DNA of 64,000 bases from Arthrobacter jinronghuae (lineage in GTDB: Bacteria > Actinomycetota > Actinomycetes > Actinomycetales > Micrococcaceae), in the NCBI RefSeq assembly GCF_025244825.1, contig NZ_CP104263.1:1178001-1242000 (forward strand). The letters are read 5' to 3'. The notes beneath the pieces were generated by a model. That model was not told where the DNA came from and did not search any database. It worked only from the letters and a program-made list of their open reading frames with translations. Made by a program: the position numbers and the translations under genes. Shown piece after piece: positions 44,161 through 52,166 of the stretch (its first letter is position 1; each line of letters opens with the position of its first letter).

Positions 44161-44900
44161 TTACTTTTTGCGGGGTGGTGGCGGCGGGTTCAGTTCCATG
44201 CCGAGCCGCGTGGACGGCATGGTGCGCCCGTCCGGGGTGAAGGTCGGGGGCTTATTCAGCAGGCCAGCGATGCGGATCGTCAGCCAAGCCCATGTGCGCT
44301 CACGGAGGATGCCGGAACCGACGTCGATCCCGGCATCCTGCAGGTCAGCCTCGATCAGCCGCCAGTGGGTCAGGATGTCTTTCCACGTGCGCCCTTTGCC
44401 GTGCCCTTCGGGGTACTCGTAGTAGTCCGAGAGCCCGTCTTTGTACTCGCCGCGCCCGTACGGGTTCGGGTCGCCGTTCGGCGCGCCGCCCTGTTGGGCG
44501 GCACCGCTTTTCCCCCGGAGTTGAAGTACTCCTCTGCCTGGTCGCGGCCGGCAACCGTCCAGAGCACAACGGTCTGGGCGAGGTGGTTGATGCGGACCTG
44601 GGAGACGCCGTCGGAGATCAGCTCATCCAGGGCGTCACCGAGGGCTTCACGCTGCAGGTCCCGGTTCCGGCCCGCTTCCAGGACCCGCTCGACGTCGGCG
44701 GGGAGTTCAATCTCCTCGGGAGCGTCCGTGCCGGTCTCCTTGGCCTTACGCTGGGCGTCGGCCTGCGCCTTACCCGCTTCCACGATCGCCTGAAACCAGA
44801 GTCCGGACTCGGCGGTCACGCCGTGGATGACGTATTCCTTGCCGTTGAGGGGGATGCGCAGGGTGTCGTCGAGGACTTCTGCGAGGTCTTTGAAAGCCAA
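44161..44900 (-). CDS. Tail assembly chaperone, full-length -1 frameshift product
   Basis: The G/GT-type fusion protein is made when ribosomes slip -1 at GGGAAAA (44514-44508). The first 131 residues are those of the short product. After the slip the chain reads GKSGAAQQGG...GEYKDGLSDYYEYPEGH...KDILTHWRLIEADL... and ends PPPPPRKK at a TAA at 44161, about 246 residues in all. This second part has no start codon of its own. It ends 12 bases before the tape-measure start, the standard position. Confidence 0.85.
44370..44900 (-). CDS. Tail assembly chaperone, short product
   Basis: This is the unshifted product of 176 residues. The start is TTG 44900, placed 6 bases after GGAG and giving MAFKDLAEVLDDTLRIPLNG, the usual beginning of this family (DUF7426-like). 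An upstream in-frame TTG at 44930 would overlap the ribosome site. The last part (RTRTGAASTKTGSRTTTS) is low complexity and comes after the slip site. Confidence 0.83.
   Translation of the reverse strand: MAFKDLAEVLDDTLRIPLNGKEYVIHGVTAESGLWFQAIVEAGKAQADAQRKAKETGTDAPEEIELPADVERVLEAGRNRDLQREALGDALDELISDGVSQVRINHLAQTVVLWTVAGRDQAEEYFNSGGKAVPPNRAARRTATRTRTGAASTKTGSRTTTSTPKGTAKGARGKTS
44508..44514 (-). promoter_or_regulatory. -1 ribosomal frameshift site (G GGA AAA)
   Basis: The zero-frame codons GGG GGA AAA GCG contain the heptamer G-GGA-AAA, of the X-XXY-YYZ form. In the -1 frame both tRNAs re-pair on GGG and AAA. The -1 frame is then open for 115 codons to 44161. Confidence 0.85.
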
Positions 44901-44984
44901 TGTGTTCTCCAAGGGTTTGAGGGGTTCCAAGGGTGGGGTGGTGGCCTGCCCCGCCGCCCTTGGAAACGGCGGGGCAGGAGTCGG

Positions 44985-45497
44985 TTAGGCGGCGGGCTTT
45001 TCTTCCGGGTCGAAGGACAGCGCGCCGGTCGGGGTGTCGACGTCGACTTCTTCCAGTGCCCCGCGCCCGGCGAGGGTGAATTCCGCCGTCGTCAGGTCCG
45101 TGCGGGAGCCGCCACCTTCCGTGAAGGAGCAGTCGGCCACGCCGGTGACGCCAACGGTCGCGCCCTTCTTGTAGGTGCGGAAGTGCACGAAGCCGTCTTC
45201 GGCGACGCCGCGGCCAGCCGTGCGCATGATGTCCTGGCCGGGGTCGGCGGGCATCGTGGCGCGGGGGACCTTCACGGTGCCGGTGACCTCGTACTCGAGA
45301 CCGGTGGCGACCTGCGACGCCCACGCACCGGAGTCGAAGTCCGAGTCGTCTTCGAGGTTCTTGGACACGCCCGGGGGAGTGAAGTCCTGCATGCCTCGTA
45401 CGCGGGTGAAAGCGGTGGGGGTGATGCCGTCGGTGTAGGGGGCTACTTCGAGCACCCAGTCCGAGACGACACCCGGGGTGATTGTTCCTGCTGCCAT
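44985..45497 (-). CDS. Major tail protein
   Basis: This 170-residue protein should form the tail tube. It starts MAAGTITPGVVSDWVLEVAP and has the region VRGMQDFTPPGVSKNLEDDS and FTLAGRGALEEVDVDTPTGA near the end, typical of siphovirus tube proteins. It lies between the tail terminator and the chaperone. ATG 45497 is chosen by the TTAGGAGC ribosome site; the open frame further upstream covers the neighbouring gene. Confidence 0.85.
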   Translation of the reverse strand: MAAGTITPGVVSDWVLEVAPYTDGITPTAFTRVRGMQDFTPPGVSKNLEDDSDFDSGAWASQVATGLEYEVTGTVKVPRATMPADPGQDIMRTAGRGVAEDGFVHFRTYKKGATVGVTGVADCSFTEGGGSRTDLTTAEFTLAGRGALEEVDVDTPTGALSFDPEEKPAA

Positions 45498-45508
45498 GAT
45501 TTTTGCTC

Positions 45509-45940
45509 CTAATCGGCGCGGTTGGGTCCAGTTCGGGTGAGCTGGATGTAGTAGTTCTGGCTGATTTCCTGCCGGCCGTTGCCGTCGGTGCCGAGGTTCG
45601 CCCCGGATTGCCGCCAGATACGGACGATGGGGATGCCCGCCCAGGTGACGGCCTGCAGGTTGTGGAGGGCGTCGAAGACCGCGTCTTTGGTTTCCTTGGC
45701 GCTGGTCTTGTTCTTGGCGCCGCGGATCCAGAGCTGCAGGCCCACGACGCTGTCGGTGCCGGGGGTGTCTTCGACGTCGTAGAGGCTCATTGCGATGCCG
45801 CGGTCCGGGGTGGCCGGCAGTTCGTCGATGGTGATGGCGACGTCGGTGGCCTTGTAGGTGCCCGTGGCGAGCCACCGGCCGGCACCCTTGGCCCCGAGGT
45901 ATTCGCCGACAGCGGTGAGGAGGTCAATCTCGAAGGACAT
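45509..45940 (-). CDS. Tail terminator-like protein
   Basis: This 143-residue protein has an N-terminal helix (FEIDLLTAVGEYLGAKGAG) and a beta core (GIAMSLYDVEDTPGTDS, VVGLQLWIRGA) common to phage minor-capsid/tail-terminator proteins that cap the tail tube. Its position directly before the major tail protein supports this. Confidence 0.75.
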   Translation of the reverse strand: MSFEIDLLTAVGEYLGAKGAGRWLATGTYKATDVAITIDELPATPDRGIAMSLYDVEDTPGTDSVVGLQLWIRGAKNKTSAKETKDAVFDALHNLQAVTWAGIPIVRIWRQSGANLGTDGNGRQEISQNYYIQLTRTGPNRAD

Positions 45941-46282
45941 TTAGAGCTCCCCGCTGATCGTTCGGGCAATGATCTGCCGGACCACGGGGATCTCGGAGTT
46001 CATTGCGTTCTCCAGGAACTTCGCGGACCGGCCGGCGTCGTGCCGGTTCCCCATGTCCTCGTGCTGACGGACGGCGTACGGGGTGTCGTAGGAGACAGCC
46101 GCCTGGAAGTTGTCCGGGTCGGTGGAGGCCACCCCGGATCGTTCCAGCGTGCCTTCCTCGATGGGGACGGCCTGATTGGAGACGGACAGGATGTGTTCGG
46201 CACTGAGTGCGAGGCCGCGGGCGGTGGCCCCGCTGATGATGTCCCGCGCCCGGAGGTTCGTATTGACCTGCCAGCCCGCCAT
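45941..46282 (-). CDS. Head-tail connector / minor capsid-type protein
   Basis: This 113-residue protein resembles HK97 gp10-like tail-completion proteins: VPIEEGTLERSGVAS, YDTPYAVRQHEDMG and RSAKFLENAMN. It overlaps the upstream stopper gene by one base. Confidence 0.78.
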   Translation of the reverse strand: MAGWQVNTNLRARDIISGATARGLALSAEHILSVSNQAVPIEEGTLERSGVASTDPDNFQAAVSYDTPYAVRQHEDMGNRHDAGRSAKFLENAMNSEIPVVRQIIARTISGEL

Positions 46283-46605
46283 CAGGTGAGGCTCACAGCG
46301 ATGTGGTCGGGCAGGTCGAGCGGGCCGGAGTCAGCGTTCGCCACGGCGATGACCTCGGCGTCCCGGTGGGGGAGGTGCACGGTCGCGCCGGGGGTGAACT
46401 GCTCCCGGTACTCCGGCGGCGCCGTGATCGTCGTAGACGAGACCACCTCGGTGCCGTTGCTGTCCCGGACGAAGGTGCGCTTGTCGGCGACGAAGCAGCG
46501 CAGGGGTTCCGAGGTGGCGACCTCGTCACCCCACGGGCCTCCGCTGACAACCGTGTCCACCGTGACCGTGTGGATGTAGAACTCCTCAAGGTCATTGGCG
46601 CTCAC
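46282..46605 (-). CDS. Head-closure (stopper) protein
   Basis: This 107-residue beta-rich protein sits at the usual place of the head-tail stopper that plugs the portal ring. It has no catalytic motif. The gene starts 4 bases inside the adaptor gene's end. Confidence 0.68.
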   Translation of the reverse strand: MSANDLEEFYIHTVTVDTVVSGGPWGDEVATSEPLRCFVADKRTFVRDSNGTEVVSSTTITAPPEYREQFTPGATVHLPHRDAEVIAVANADSGPLDLPDHIAVSLT

Positions 46606-47015
46606 AGCAGCTGCACCGCCCCGCCCAACAGCCCGGCGTCCTCCAGGATGTAGTAGGCGTCCGGGCCCAGCGTGCCGGCAGCGTTGGCGCGAGCCTCAGC
46701 CGTCGACACATAGGTGGAGTATTGGACGGACGCCCCGTTGATGGACTTCGACGCGGCCAGGGGTTTCACGCCCGCGGCCCCGAGCGTGGGGTCCACGCCC
46801 ATGTCGGCCCAGAACTTCACCTGCGCGCAGGTGGCGTCCCGGAAGGCGTCCACAATGTAGGGCTCCACCGGCATCCCGTGGCCGTCCGTCCGGTAGCGGG
46901 CGGTCTTGGTACTGGACCGGACGAGGGATGAAGCGGACCGGAGGAGGCCCGCAGCGTTCTCAGGAACATCGACCTTCGCGTCGGTCAGGTCTTCCTCTGT
47001 CGCGTACGTACGCAT
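46602..47015 (-). CDS. Head-tail adaptor protein
   Basis: This 137-residue mostly helical protein (ENAAGLLRSASSLVRSST, VDAFRDATCAQVKFWADMG) is of the gp6/gp15-like adaptor type found after the capsid gene. It has a GGAGGCCCGC ribosome site. Confidence 0.75.
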   Translation of the reverse strand: MRTYATEEDLTDAKVDVPENAAGLLRSASSLVRSSTKTARYRTDGHGMPVEPYIVDAFRDATCAQVKFWADMGVDPTLGAAGVKPLAASKSINGASVQYSTYVSTAEARANAAGTLGPDAYYILEDAGLLGGAVQLL

Positions 47016-47030
47016 GCGGGCCTCCTTGGG

Positions 47031-47264
47031 TTACTTGTCGGTCTCGAACATGTCCCGGATTTCGTTCCGCGACAGTTCCTTGAGGGCGTCAGGGAACTTG
47101 CCCTGCGCCACTGCATACTCGGCCCACTCTTCGCGAGAAGCGTTGCCGGCGGGCTTACCCGCACCGGCAGGCTCCTGCGCCTCTACGGGCCGGTCAGGGT
47201 TCTCGGCCAGCAGAGAATCCGTCTCTGCCGGCCGCTTGTGATACCGCCTCAGGAGCATGCTCAT
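47031..47264 (-). CDS. Small hypothetical protein after major capsid
   Basis: This is a 77-residue charged protein with a Pro/Ala-rich middle and a C-terminal helix pair (REEWAEYAVAQGKFPDAL, then KELSRNEIRDMFETDK). The C-terminal part resembles short Rho-N/HeH-like motifs found in phage head genes. Its start overlaps the capsid stop. The function is unknown. Confidence 0.68.
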   Translation of the reverse strand: MSMLLRRYHKRPAETDSLLAENPDRPVEAQEPAGAGKPAGNASREEWAEYAVAQGKFPDALKELSRNEIRDMFETDK

Positions 47265-48133
47265 CAGGCCGCAGCGTTCCAGTTGATGACCAGGACGCCG
47301 CCGTCGTTGATGCGGTGGGTGGCGTAGTGCATGTTGGTGGTCACCACGTTGGCGCGCTTGAGGATGTCGCGGTCCTGCTCCACGATCGGGCGGCGCTTGT
47401 ACTTCAGGCCAAGCGCACCGTTCTTGAGCAGCAGGGACTTCCCGGCCGGTACGCGGTTGGTGACGAAGGCGGGAACGCCGCCGAGGTCACCGATCAGGCC
47501 CCGGTTGATGATCCCGTTCGTACCCGCGCCCTGCTGGGCTGCAATGAAGTTCGGGTCCTTCATGATGCGGGCCCGTTCCGAGCTGTTCAGGTAGAAGCCG
47601 GAGAAGTCGCCCGGCTCCCAGTCGTCACCAAAGATCGCCGAGGCGTCCACCAGCCCATCCCAGCCGATGGAACCACCGGCGTTGAACAGCAGGGGGGAGG
47701 AGTCGACAGCGGGAGTGCCGTCGGAGAAGGTCCGCCCGCCCGTGACCACGGCAGTGGCCGCGGCGTACAGGTCCGCGTCGATCTTGCGGGCAGCCAGGAC
47801 ACCGAACTGGCGGATGGCTTCGTCCTGGGCGTTGCCGAGGCCGACGAGCTGCGCGGTGTCGGAGATCTCGACAGCCTTGCCTGCTTCCTTGATGCGCGCC
47901 TCAGTCGCGGACTGGGTGAGCTTCTCGGTGTCCATCGGGACCAGTTCTTCGAGGTCTTCCATCTCGCCGAGCGCGTTCCACTTCGGGAACTTCACGACGT
48001 CGCCGGGCTGGCCGACAAGCTCGTCGTCGGTCACGGTGGCCTGGAGCAGGATGGACTTTCCCTTGAAGGAAGCCTGGGCGAGGGAGGCCCATACTTCCGG
48101 GACGTAAAGGTCGTTGCTGGTTGTTTCAGCCAT
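47264..48133 (-). CDS. Major capsid protein
   Basis: This 289-residue HK97-fold capsid protein has an N-terminal arm (YVPEVWASLAQASFKGKSIL), an E-loop region with VKFPKWNALGEMEDLEEL, a spine helix (EAIRQFGVLAARKIDADLYA), and a GVPAFVTNRVPAGKSLLLK segment with a VVTTNMHYATHRINDGGVLV end. It follows the scaffold gene by 15 bp. Confidence 0.88.
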   Translation of the reverse strand: MAETTSNDLYVPEVWASLAQASFKGKSILLQATVTDDELVGQPGDVVKFPKWNALGEMEDLEELVPMDTEKLTQSATEARIKEAGKAVEISDTAQLVGLGNAQDEAIRQFGVLAARKIDADLYAAATAVVTGGRTFSDGTPAVDSSPLLFNAGGSIGWDGLVDASAIFGDDWEPGDFSGFYLNSSERARIMKDPNFIAAQQGAGTNGIINRGLIGDLGGVPAFVTNRVPAGKSLLLKNGALGLKYKRRPIVEQDRDILKRANVVTTNMHYATHRINDGGVLVINWNAAA

Positions 48134-48148
48134 GTTGGCTCCTAAGGG

Positions 48149-48784
48149 TTATCCGGCGAGGCGCCGGAACAGGTTGGGGTCGGACTTGTACAGGGCGTTC
48201 TTCTCCGCGTTGGACATGGCGTCGAATTTCGCCTGCGTTACTGCGCCTTCGCCGGACCCGCCGTTGAAGTCTGCGCCGCTCGAACCGGCCACCTGGACCG
48301 CTTTGAGCTTGGGGTTTTCGTTGACCGCCTCGGTGATGGCCTTGGTGATGGCCTTCGAGTCCGTGGGGTCGAGGTCCGCGATCTTCGCCAGGAAGCCGCG
48401 GGAGTCTAGGAGGGCGTCGGGGTCGGCGCCGTGCTTGCCGGCGGAGCGGTACACGGCCAGCTCGGCTTTGAGCTGCTTGGTTTCCGCGTCGCGTTCGGAG
48501 AGGAGCTTGGTGAGCTGCGCCGGGTCGGCCTTCTCTTCCGGTTTCGCGTCCGGGTTGAGTGCCTTCTGGATGGCGTCGAGGGTCTTCTTCGCAACCCGTT
48601 CGTCGCCGTCGTCCTTGCGGAGGTCACGGATGAGCTTCTGCGCGGCCGGGGGCAGGGACTCGACCTTCCCGTCCCATTCCTGGGCGGCGGGCTCAGCGGG
48701 CCTCGGGTCCGGCTGTGCGGGCGGAGTCGGCTGCGGTGCCGGCGTCGGGTCGACGGGCTGCGGTTCGGTGGGATTCTCAGACAA
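48149..48784 (-). CDS. Capsid scaffolding protein
   Basis: This is an acidic protein of about 211 residues. It has a Pro-rich N-terminus, a helical Lys/Glu/Gln-rich coiled region (LTKLLSERDAETKQLKAELA) and a C-terminal part ending SNAEKNALYKSDPNLFRRLAG, usual for phage scaffolds next to the major capsid gene. TTG 48784 is preferred because GGAGGAACCC precedes it; the frame is open to a GTG at 48823. Confidence 0.82.
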   Translation of the reverse strand: MSENPTEPQPVDPTPAPQPTPPAQPDPRPAEPAAQEWDGKVESLPPAAQKLIRDLRKDDGDERVAKKTLDAIQKALNPDAKPEEKADPAQLTKLLSERDAETKQLKAELAVYRSAGKHGADPDALLDSRGFLAKIADLDPTDSKAITKAITEAVNENPKLKAVQVAGSSGADFNGGSGEGAVTQAKFDAMSNAEKNALYKSDPNLFRRLAG

Positions 48785-48907
48785 GGGTTCCTCCAAGGAA
48801 GTGGGCATGAAAAAGGGAGCCACCGTGTCGATGGCCCCTTGGGGTTCAACGAGTCTGTAGGCTTTCTCTGCTCTGGCAGGGAGCCAGGTGTGGAGAAGGG
48901 GGATCTA

Positions 48908-49201
48908 ATGACAGTCCGTGTACACCTCGACCCGAAGGGGCCGGCGACCGCAGACGCCAACAACGGTCATTTCAAGGACGATGACAAGGTCGAATACGCT
49001 TACTCGACGACGGACTACGGGGTGCTGCGCGTTCTTGCCGCGACGAAGCACGAGGATGACTGGGGCATCCTGGTGGAGTTTCCTCCGTCCGCCTGGCACA
49101 TGGTCGGTGGGAAGCGCTTCGTTGAAGACAGCAGTGGGCTGCCGGCCATAATGGGTGGTGCGACGCTTAAAAAGGTCTGGCACGACGACGTCGCGAACTA
49201 G
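48908..49201 (+). CDS. 97-residue plus-strand cargo protein, unknown function
   Basis: This small soluble protein (MTVRVHLDPKGPATADANNG...) has a beta-rich core (DYGVLRVLAATKHEDDWGIL) and ends ATLKKVWHDDVAN. GGGGGA lies before ATG 48908. It is transcribed against the head genes and shares CTAG with the stop of the minor capsid gene. I recognise no family. It may be expressed in the lysogen. Confidence 0.7.
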   Translation: MTVRVHLDPKGPATADANNGHFKDDDKVEYAYSTTDYGVLRVLAATKHEDDWGILVEFPPSAWHMVGGKRFVEDSSGLPAIMGGATLKKVWHDDVAN

Positions 49202-50274
49202 CGTGCGGTGAGGTTCGTCCGGTAGCTCAGGTTCTTCCGGTCGTTGGCTTCGCGCCAGGCAGTGAACTCTTGCTGCTTGGCGCGGAGCTTTCCTTTTGCC
49301 ACCCTCGCTTCGGCGTCCCCATAGGATTCGGCGATGGCCGTCTCCCGTTTGAGCTCCCGGATGCGGCGTTCGTAGGCGCGCTGCTTGGCCCGGAGAGCGT
49401 TGCCTTCCGGGTCTGCGGTGTCGGTGCGGGCTTTGGTGATGCCGGGCAGGTAGATCGAATGGGAGTGCCGGCAGTTGTTGTGGTAGAGTCCGTCGCCTTT
49501 GGCTTTGGCGAGGGAGGCGTACACGGTCTTGCCGTCGGAGAGGCGGCCCATGGTGCGGCCGGACAGGCTGAGCACCTTGCCTTCGAAGGGCCGGCAGATG
49601 GCGCATTCCTCGGGGGCATTGGAAACAATGACTGTATCCACGCCGAGTTCCTGGATCCGGTCCGTGTGGCCCTGCAGCATGGCCGAGGCCGTGGATGAAC
49701 GGACCGCCATCTCCGCGTAGGACGCCATATTCCAGCGCCGGCCAGCGGTGTCCCGGAAGCCGGTGATGCCCTGCTTCGCGAACCTGGTCAATGCCAGGCG
49801 TGATGCTTCCCGGCGTGTGGCCGTCCCGAGAGTGGTCTGCGCGGTCACCTGCGTGATGACCTGCTGGTAGATGTCCATCGCGGCCCGGCGGATCTGGAAC
49901 TGTGCCGGCTCAATGAACCGCATCGTCTCCGCGACCAGGGCAGTCACCGCGCCGGTAGGCTGCACGGCGTTGAACGCCCCGTTGATCAGGCCCACGCTGG
50001 TGAGCTCCGCGCCCGCGGTGGCGATGCCCCGGTTGTAGGCGAACCCGATGGCTTTCTCCACCGCACCAGGAACGCCCGCGCCGAGGTCGGCCAGGATCTT
50101 ATCCATCTGCCTCTGCAGGAAGTGGATGTTCAGGAGCTTCTGCTCCACCCACTCCGGTGCATCAGAGCCCGCCGCGAGGGCGTTGGCGATGCGCTGCAGC
50201 AGGAGGGTTTCCGCTTCTGCGTACATTTCCTGCACCCCCTTGGCGAGGGTCGCAGCATCATCGGGTCTGATCAT
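49198..50274 (-). CDS. Phage minor capsid protein 2 / head morphogenesis
   Basis: This 358-residue protein belongs to the Phage_min_cap2 family. The C-terminal half has ECAICRPFEGKVLSLSG and DGLYHNNCRHSHSIYLPG, with conserved Cys/His probably binding metal. The N-terminal half is helical. It sits between the portal region and the scaffold, as in other siphoviruses. Confidence 0.85.
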   Translation of the reverse strand: MIRPDDAATLAKGVQEMYAEAETLLLQRIANALAAGSDAPEWVEQKLLNIHFLQRQMDKILADLGAGVPGAVEKAIGFAYNRGIATAGAELTSVGLINGAFNAVQPTGAVTALVAETMRFIEPAQFQIRRAAMDIYQQVITQVTAQTTLGTATRREASRLALTRFAKQGITGFRDTAGRRWNMASYAEMAVRSSTASAMLQGHTDRIQELGVDTVIVSNAPEECAICRPFEGKVLSLSGRTMGRLSDGKTVYASLAKAKGDGLYHNNCRHSHSIYLPGITKARTDTADPEGNALRAKQRAYERRIRELKRETAIAESYGDAEARVAKGKLRAKQQEFTAWREANDRKNLSYRTNLTAR

Positions 50275-50280
50275 CCGGGG

Positions 50281-50568
50281 TTAACCTTCCTGCGCCCAGT
50301 CGGGCTGGTAATCGGGGTGATCGGCATACACGGCGGCGAGGGCGCGGAGCAGGTCAGGCCCCTCGAGCGTTTCGTAGGGTCCCCAGTGCTCCACGATCGC
50401 CCGCTTGGCCGCGCACTCGGCAAGGACGCGGTCAGCTCCAATGGTGAGCATCAGATCCCCGCTTGCGTCCTCTTCCAGCAACAGGCTTCCAGTGGCCTGC
50501 CCGAACGCCTGTGCGGTTGCCTCATCCTCCGCAATACGTGCGACGAGGAACTCAGTGATCGTGATCAT
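50281..50568 (-). CDS. DUF6221-like protein
   Basis: This 95-residue protein begins with a helix rich in acidic residues (FLVARIAEDEATAQAF) and has VLAECAAKRAIVEHW and a C-terminal LRALAAVYADHPDYQPDW. This pattern is common in small actinobacterial and phage DUF6221 proteins. The function is unknown. Confidence 0.75.
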   Translation of the reverse strand: MITITEFLVARIAEDEATAQAFGQATGSLLLEEDASGDLMLTIGADRVLAECAAKRAIVEHWGPYETLEGPDLLRALAAVYADHPDYQPDWAQEG

Positions 50569-50577
50569 CCGGGCATC

Positions 50578-52140
50578 CTATCCTGTGGCTCCGACGGGTT
50601 CGGGGGCTGGTTCAGGTGGTGTGGACAACCCGGCGCCGTCCTTCCCGAAGTCCTCCGGGTCGGCCAGCTCCCCGCCGAACTCCTCGCGGATCTTCGCGAC
50701 CTCGTCGTCGATCTGGGTTTCGTCCCAGTCCGGATGACCGCGGCGTACCCGCGTCTCCACGCTGGCGGACTGTGAGGCCCAGTCCAGCTGGTTCGTGCGT
50801 GCGATGGCTTCCGGATCATCGGACAGGCCGTCAGGGAAGCTCACCGTCACATCGAGCGGTTGCGCGCCCTTGCCCGGGAACACGACAGCGTCCACGGCCA
50901 GCGTCTTCGCCAGGATGTACTCCAGTGCCGGTTTCAGGCCGAGGATCTTCCGCTTCCGGGTGATGAACGAAACCCGTTCCCGCGCACCAACCTCCGTGGC
51001 TGTGACCGCCCCGCCATCGTCCACCATGCCGAACGTCTGCGGGGAGTACCCTGCGGCGCCGAGGATGATGCGGCGGAAGTGGTCGATGGCTTTGAGGAAG
51101 TCCTCGGTCCGGATTTCGAACTGGACCTGCTCGATAGCCATCTTCTCGGACCCGGCCGAGGACGGTGCCGCCTTCACGGGGGTGAAGATGCTGGCGTCGA
51201 GGTCGAACCCTGCGCCCATGCCGGCGCCGAGGTCGCGGAGCATGGACTCGCCCACGATCAGCCGGCCCTTACCCAACCGGATGTCGCGCAGCCAGGAGGA
51301 GTACAGCTCGTCGAGGGCGTCGAGGGATTGTTCGATGCCTTCGAGGTCGGAGCGGCCGAGGTTCGCACCGAGCGGGTCGTGCCGCCACAGTGCGGAGGGG
51401 CTGATGTTGGGGGCGTAGGCGACGGCGAGGCCCTCGGTGAGGGTGTCGATCTTCCCTTCCGCATCCACCTGAATACCCGCGGTTGCCGGCTGTTCGGTGA
51501 GCGGGACCATGACACCGAGGTTGTCCGTCGTGCCCTGGTACAGGCCGTGGAAGATCACCCCGTTACCGTTCACCAGCTCGTGGCGTTCAAGGTGCCGCCA
51601 CACGGTGGAGTTCTCCTCAGCAACAACCCGCCAGAACGTGACCGCTACCAGCTGCCCCCACGAGAACACCGGCAGGGCCATGTCCATATCCACCTTCGTG
51701 ATGAAGGCGTGGTCACGGGTCTTCACATCCCATGCGGTGCGGAAGTACACACCGCCGAGCGCCGCACTGATCTCCGCAGCGGACACGATGGTCTGTTCGA
51801 ACTGGGGTCCCGCGATGAGGTCCAGGCGTTCCTGCACCTTCTCGTCCTCCACAGTGGCCGTGGCAGGCTCCGAGAACAGCAGGTTGGCACTGGTCCGGCA
51901 AATCTCCTGGCCGAGGCTGATGTGGATGTTCGAGGTGTCCTGCTGCTCGGTGGGCTTGGACCCGAGGAACCAGGTGCGCAGCCTGCCGAGTACACCCTTC
52001 CGGCCATGGTTCCCGCGGGCGTAAATGTCCGCGAGAGCATCGGTGTCGTTGGAGTACAGGGCACTGTATTCGCGGAGCTTGGGGAGGATGTTGTCCAGCT
52101 CTGCGGGAGGCCAGGTGGTGCCGTTGGCGGGTAAAGCCAC
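50578..52140 (-). CDS. Portal protein
   Basis: This 520-residue SPP1 Gp6-like portal forms the ring for DNA passage. Typical segments are ISLGQEICRTSANLLFSEPA, GIEQSLDALDELYSSWLRD and YSPQTFGM with TATEVGARERVSFITRKRK before the C-terminal part. GTG 52140 is used because AAGGAGG lies 5 bases upstream; the frame remains open further back without a better start. Confidence 0.9.
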   Translation of the reverse strand: MALPANGTTWPPAELDNILPKLREYSALYSNDTDALADIYARGNHGRKGVLGRLRTWFLGSKPTEQQDTSNIHISLGQEICRTSANLLFSEPATATVEDEKVQERLDLIAGPQFEQTIVSAAEISAALGGVYFRTAWDVKTRDHAFITKVDMDMALPVFSWGQLVAVTFWRVVAEENSTVWRHLERHELVNGNGVIFHGLYQGTTDNLGVMVPLTEQPATAGIQVDAEGKIDTLTEGLAVAYAPNISPSALWRHDPLGANLGRSDLEGIEQSLDALDELYSSWLRDIRLGKGRLIVGESMLRDLGAGMGAGFDLDASIFTPVKAAPSSAGSEKMAIEQVQFEIRTEDFLKAIDHFRRIILGAAGYSPQTFGMVDDGGAVTATEVGARERVSFITRKRKILGLKPALEYILAKTLAVDAVVFPGKGAQPLDVTVSFPDGLSDDPEAIARTNQLDWASQSASVETRVRRGHPDWDETQIDDEVAKIREEFGGELADPEDFGKDGAGLSTPPEPAPEPVGATG

Positions 52141-52166
52141 AGGGGCCTCCTTCGGGTTGTTGCGGG

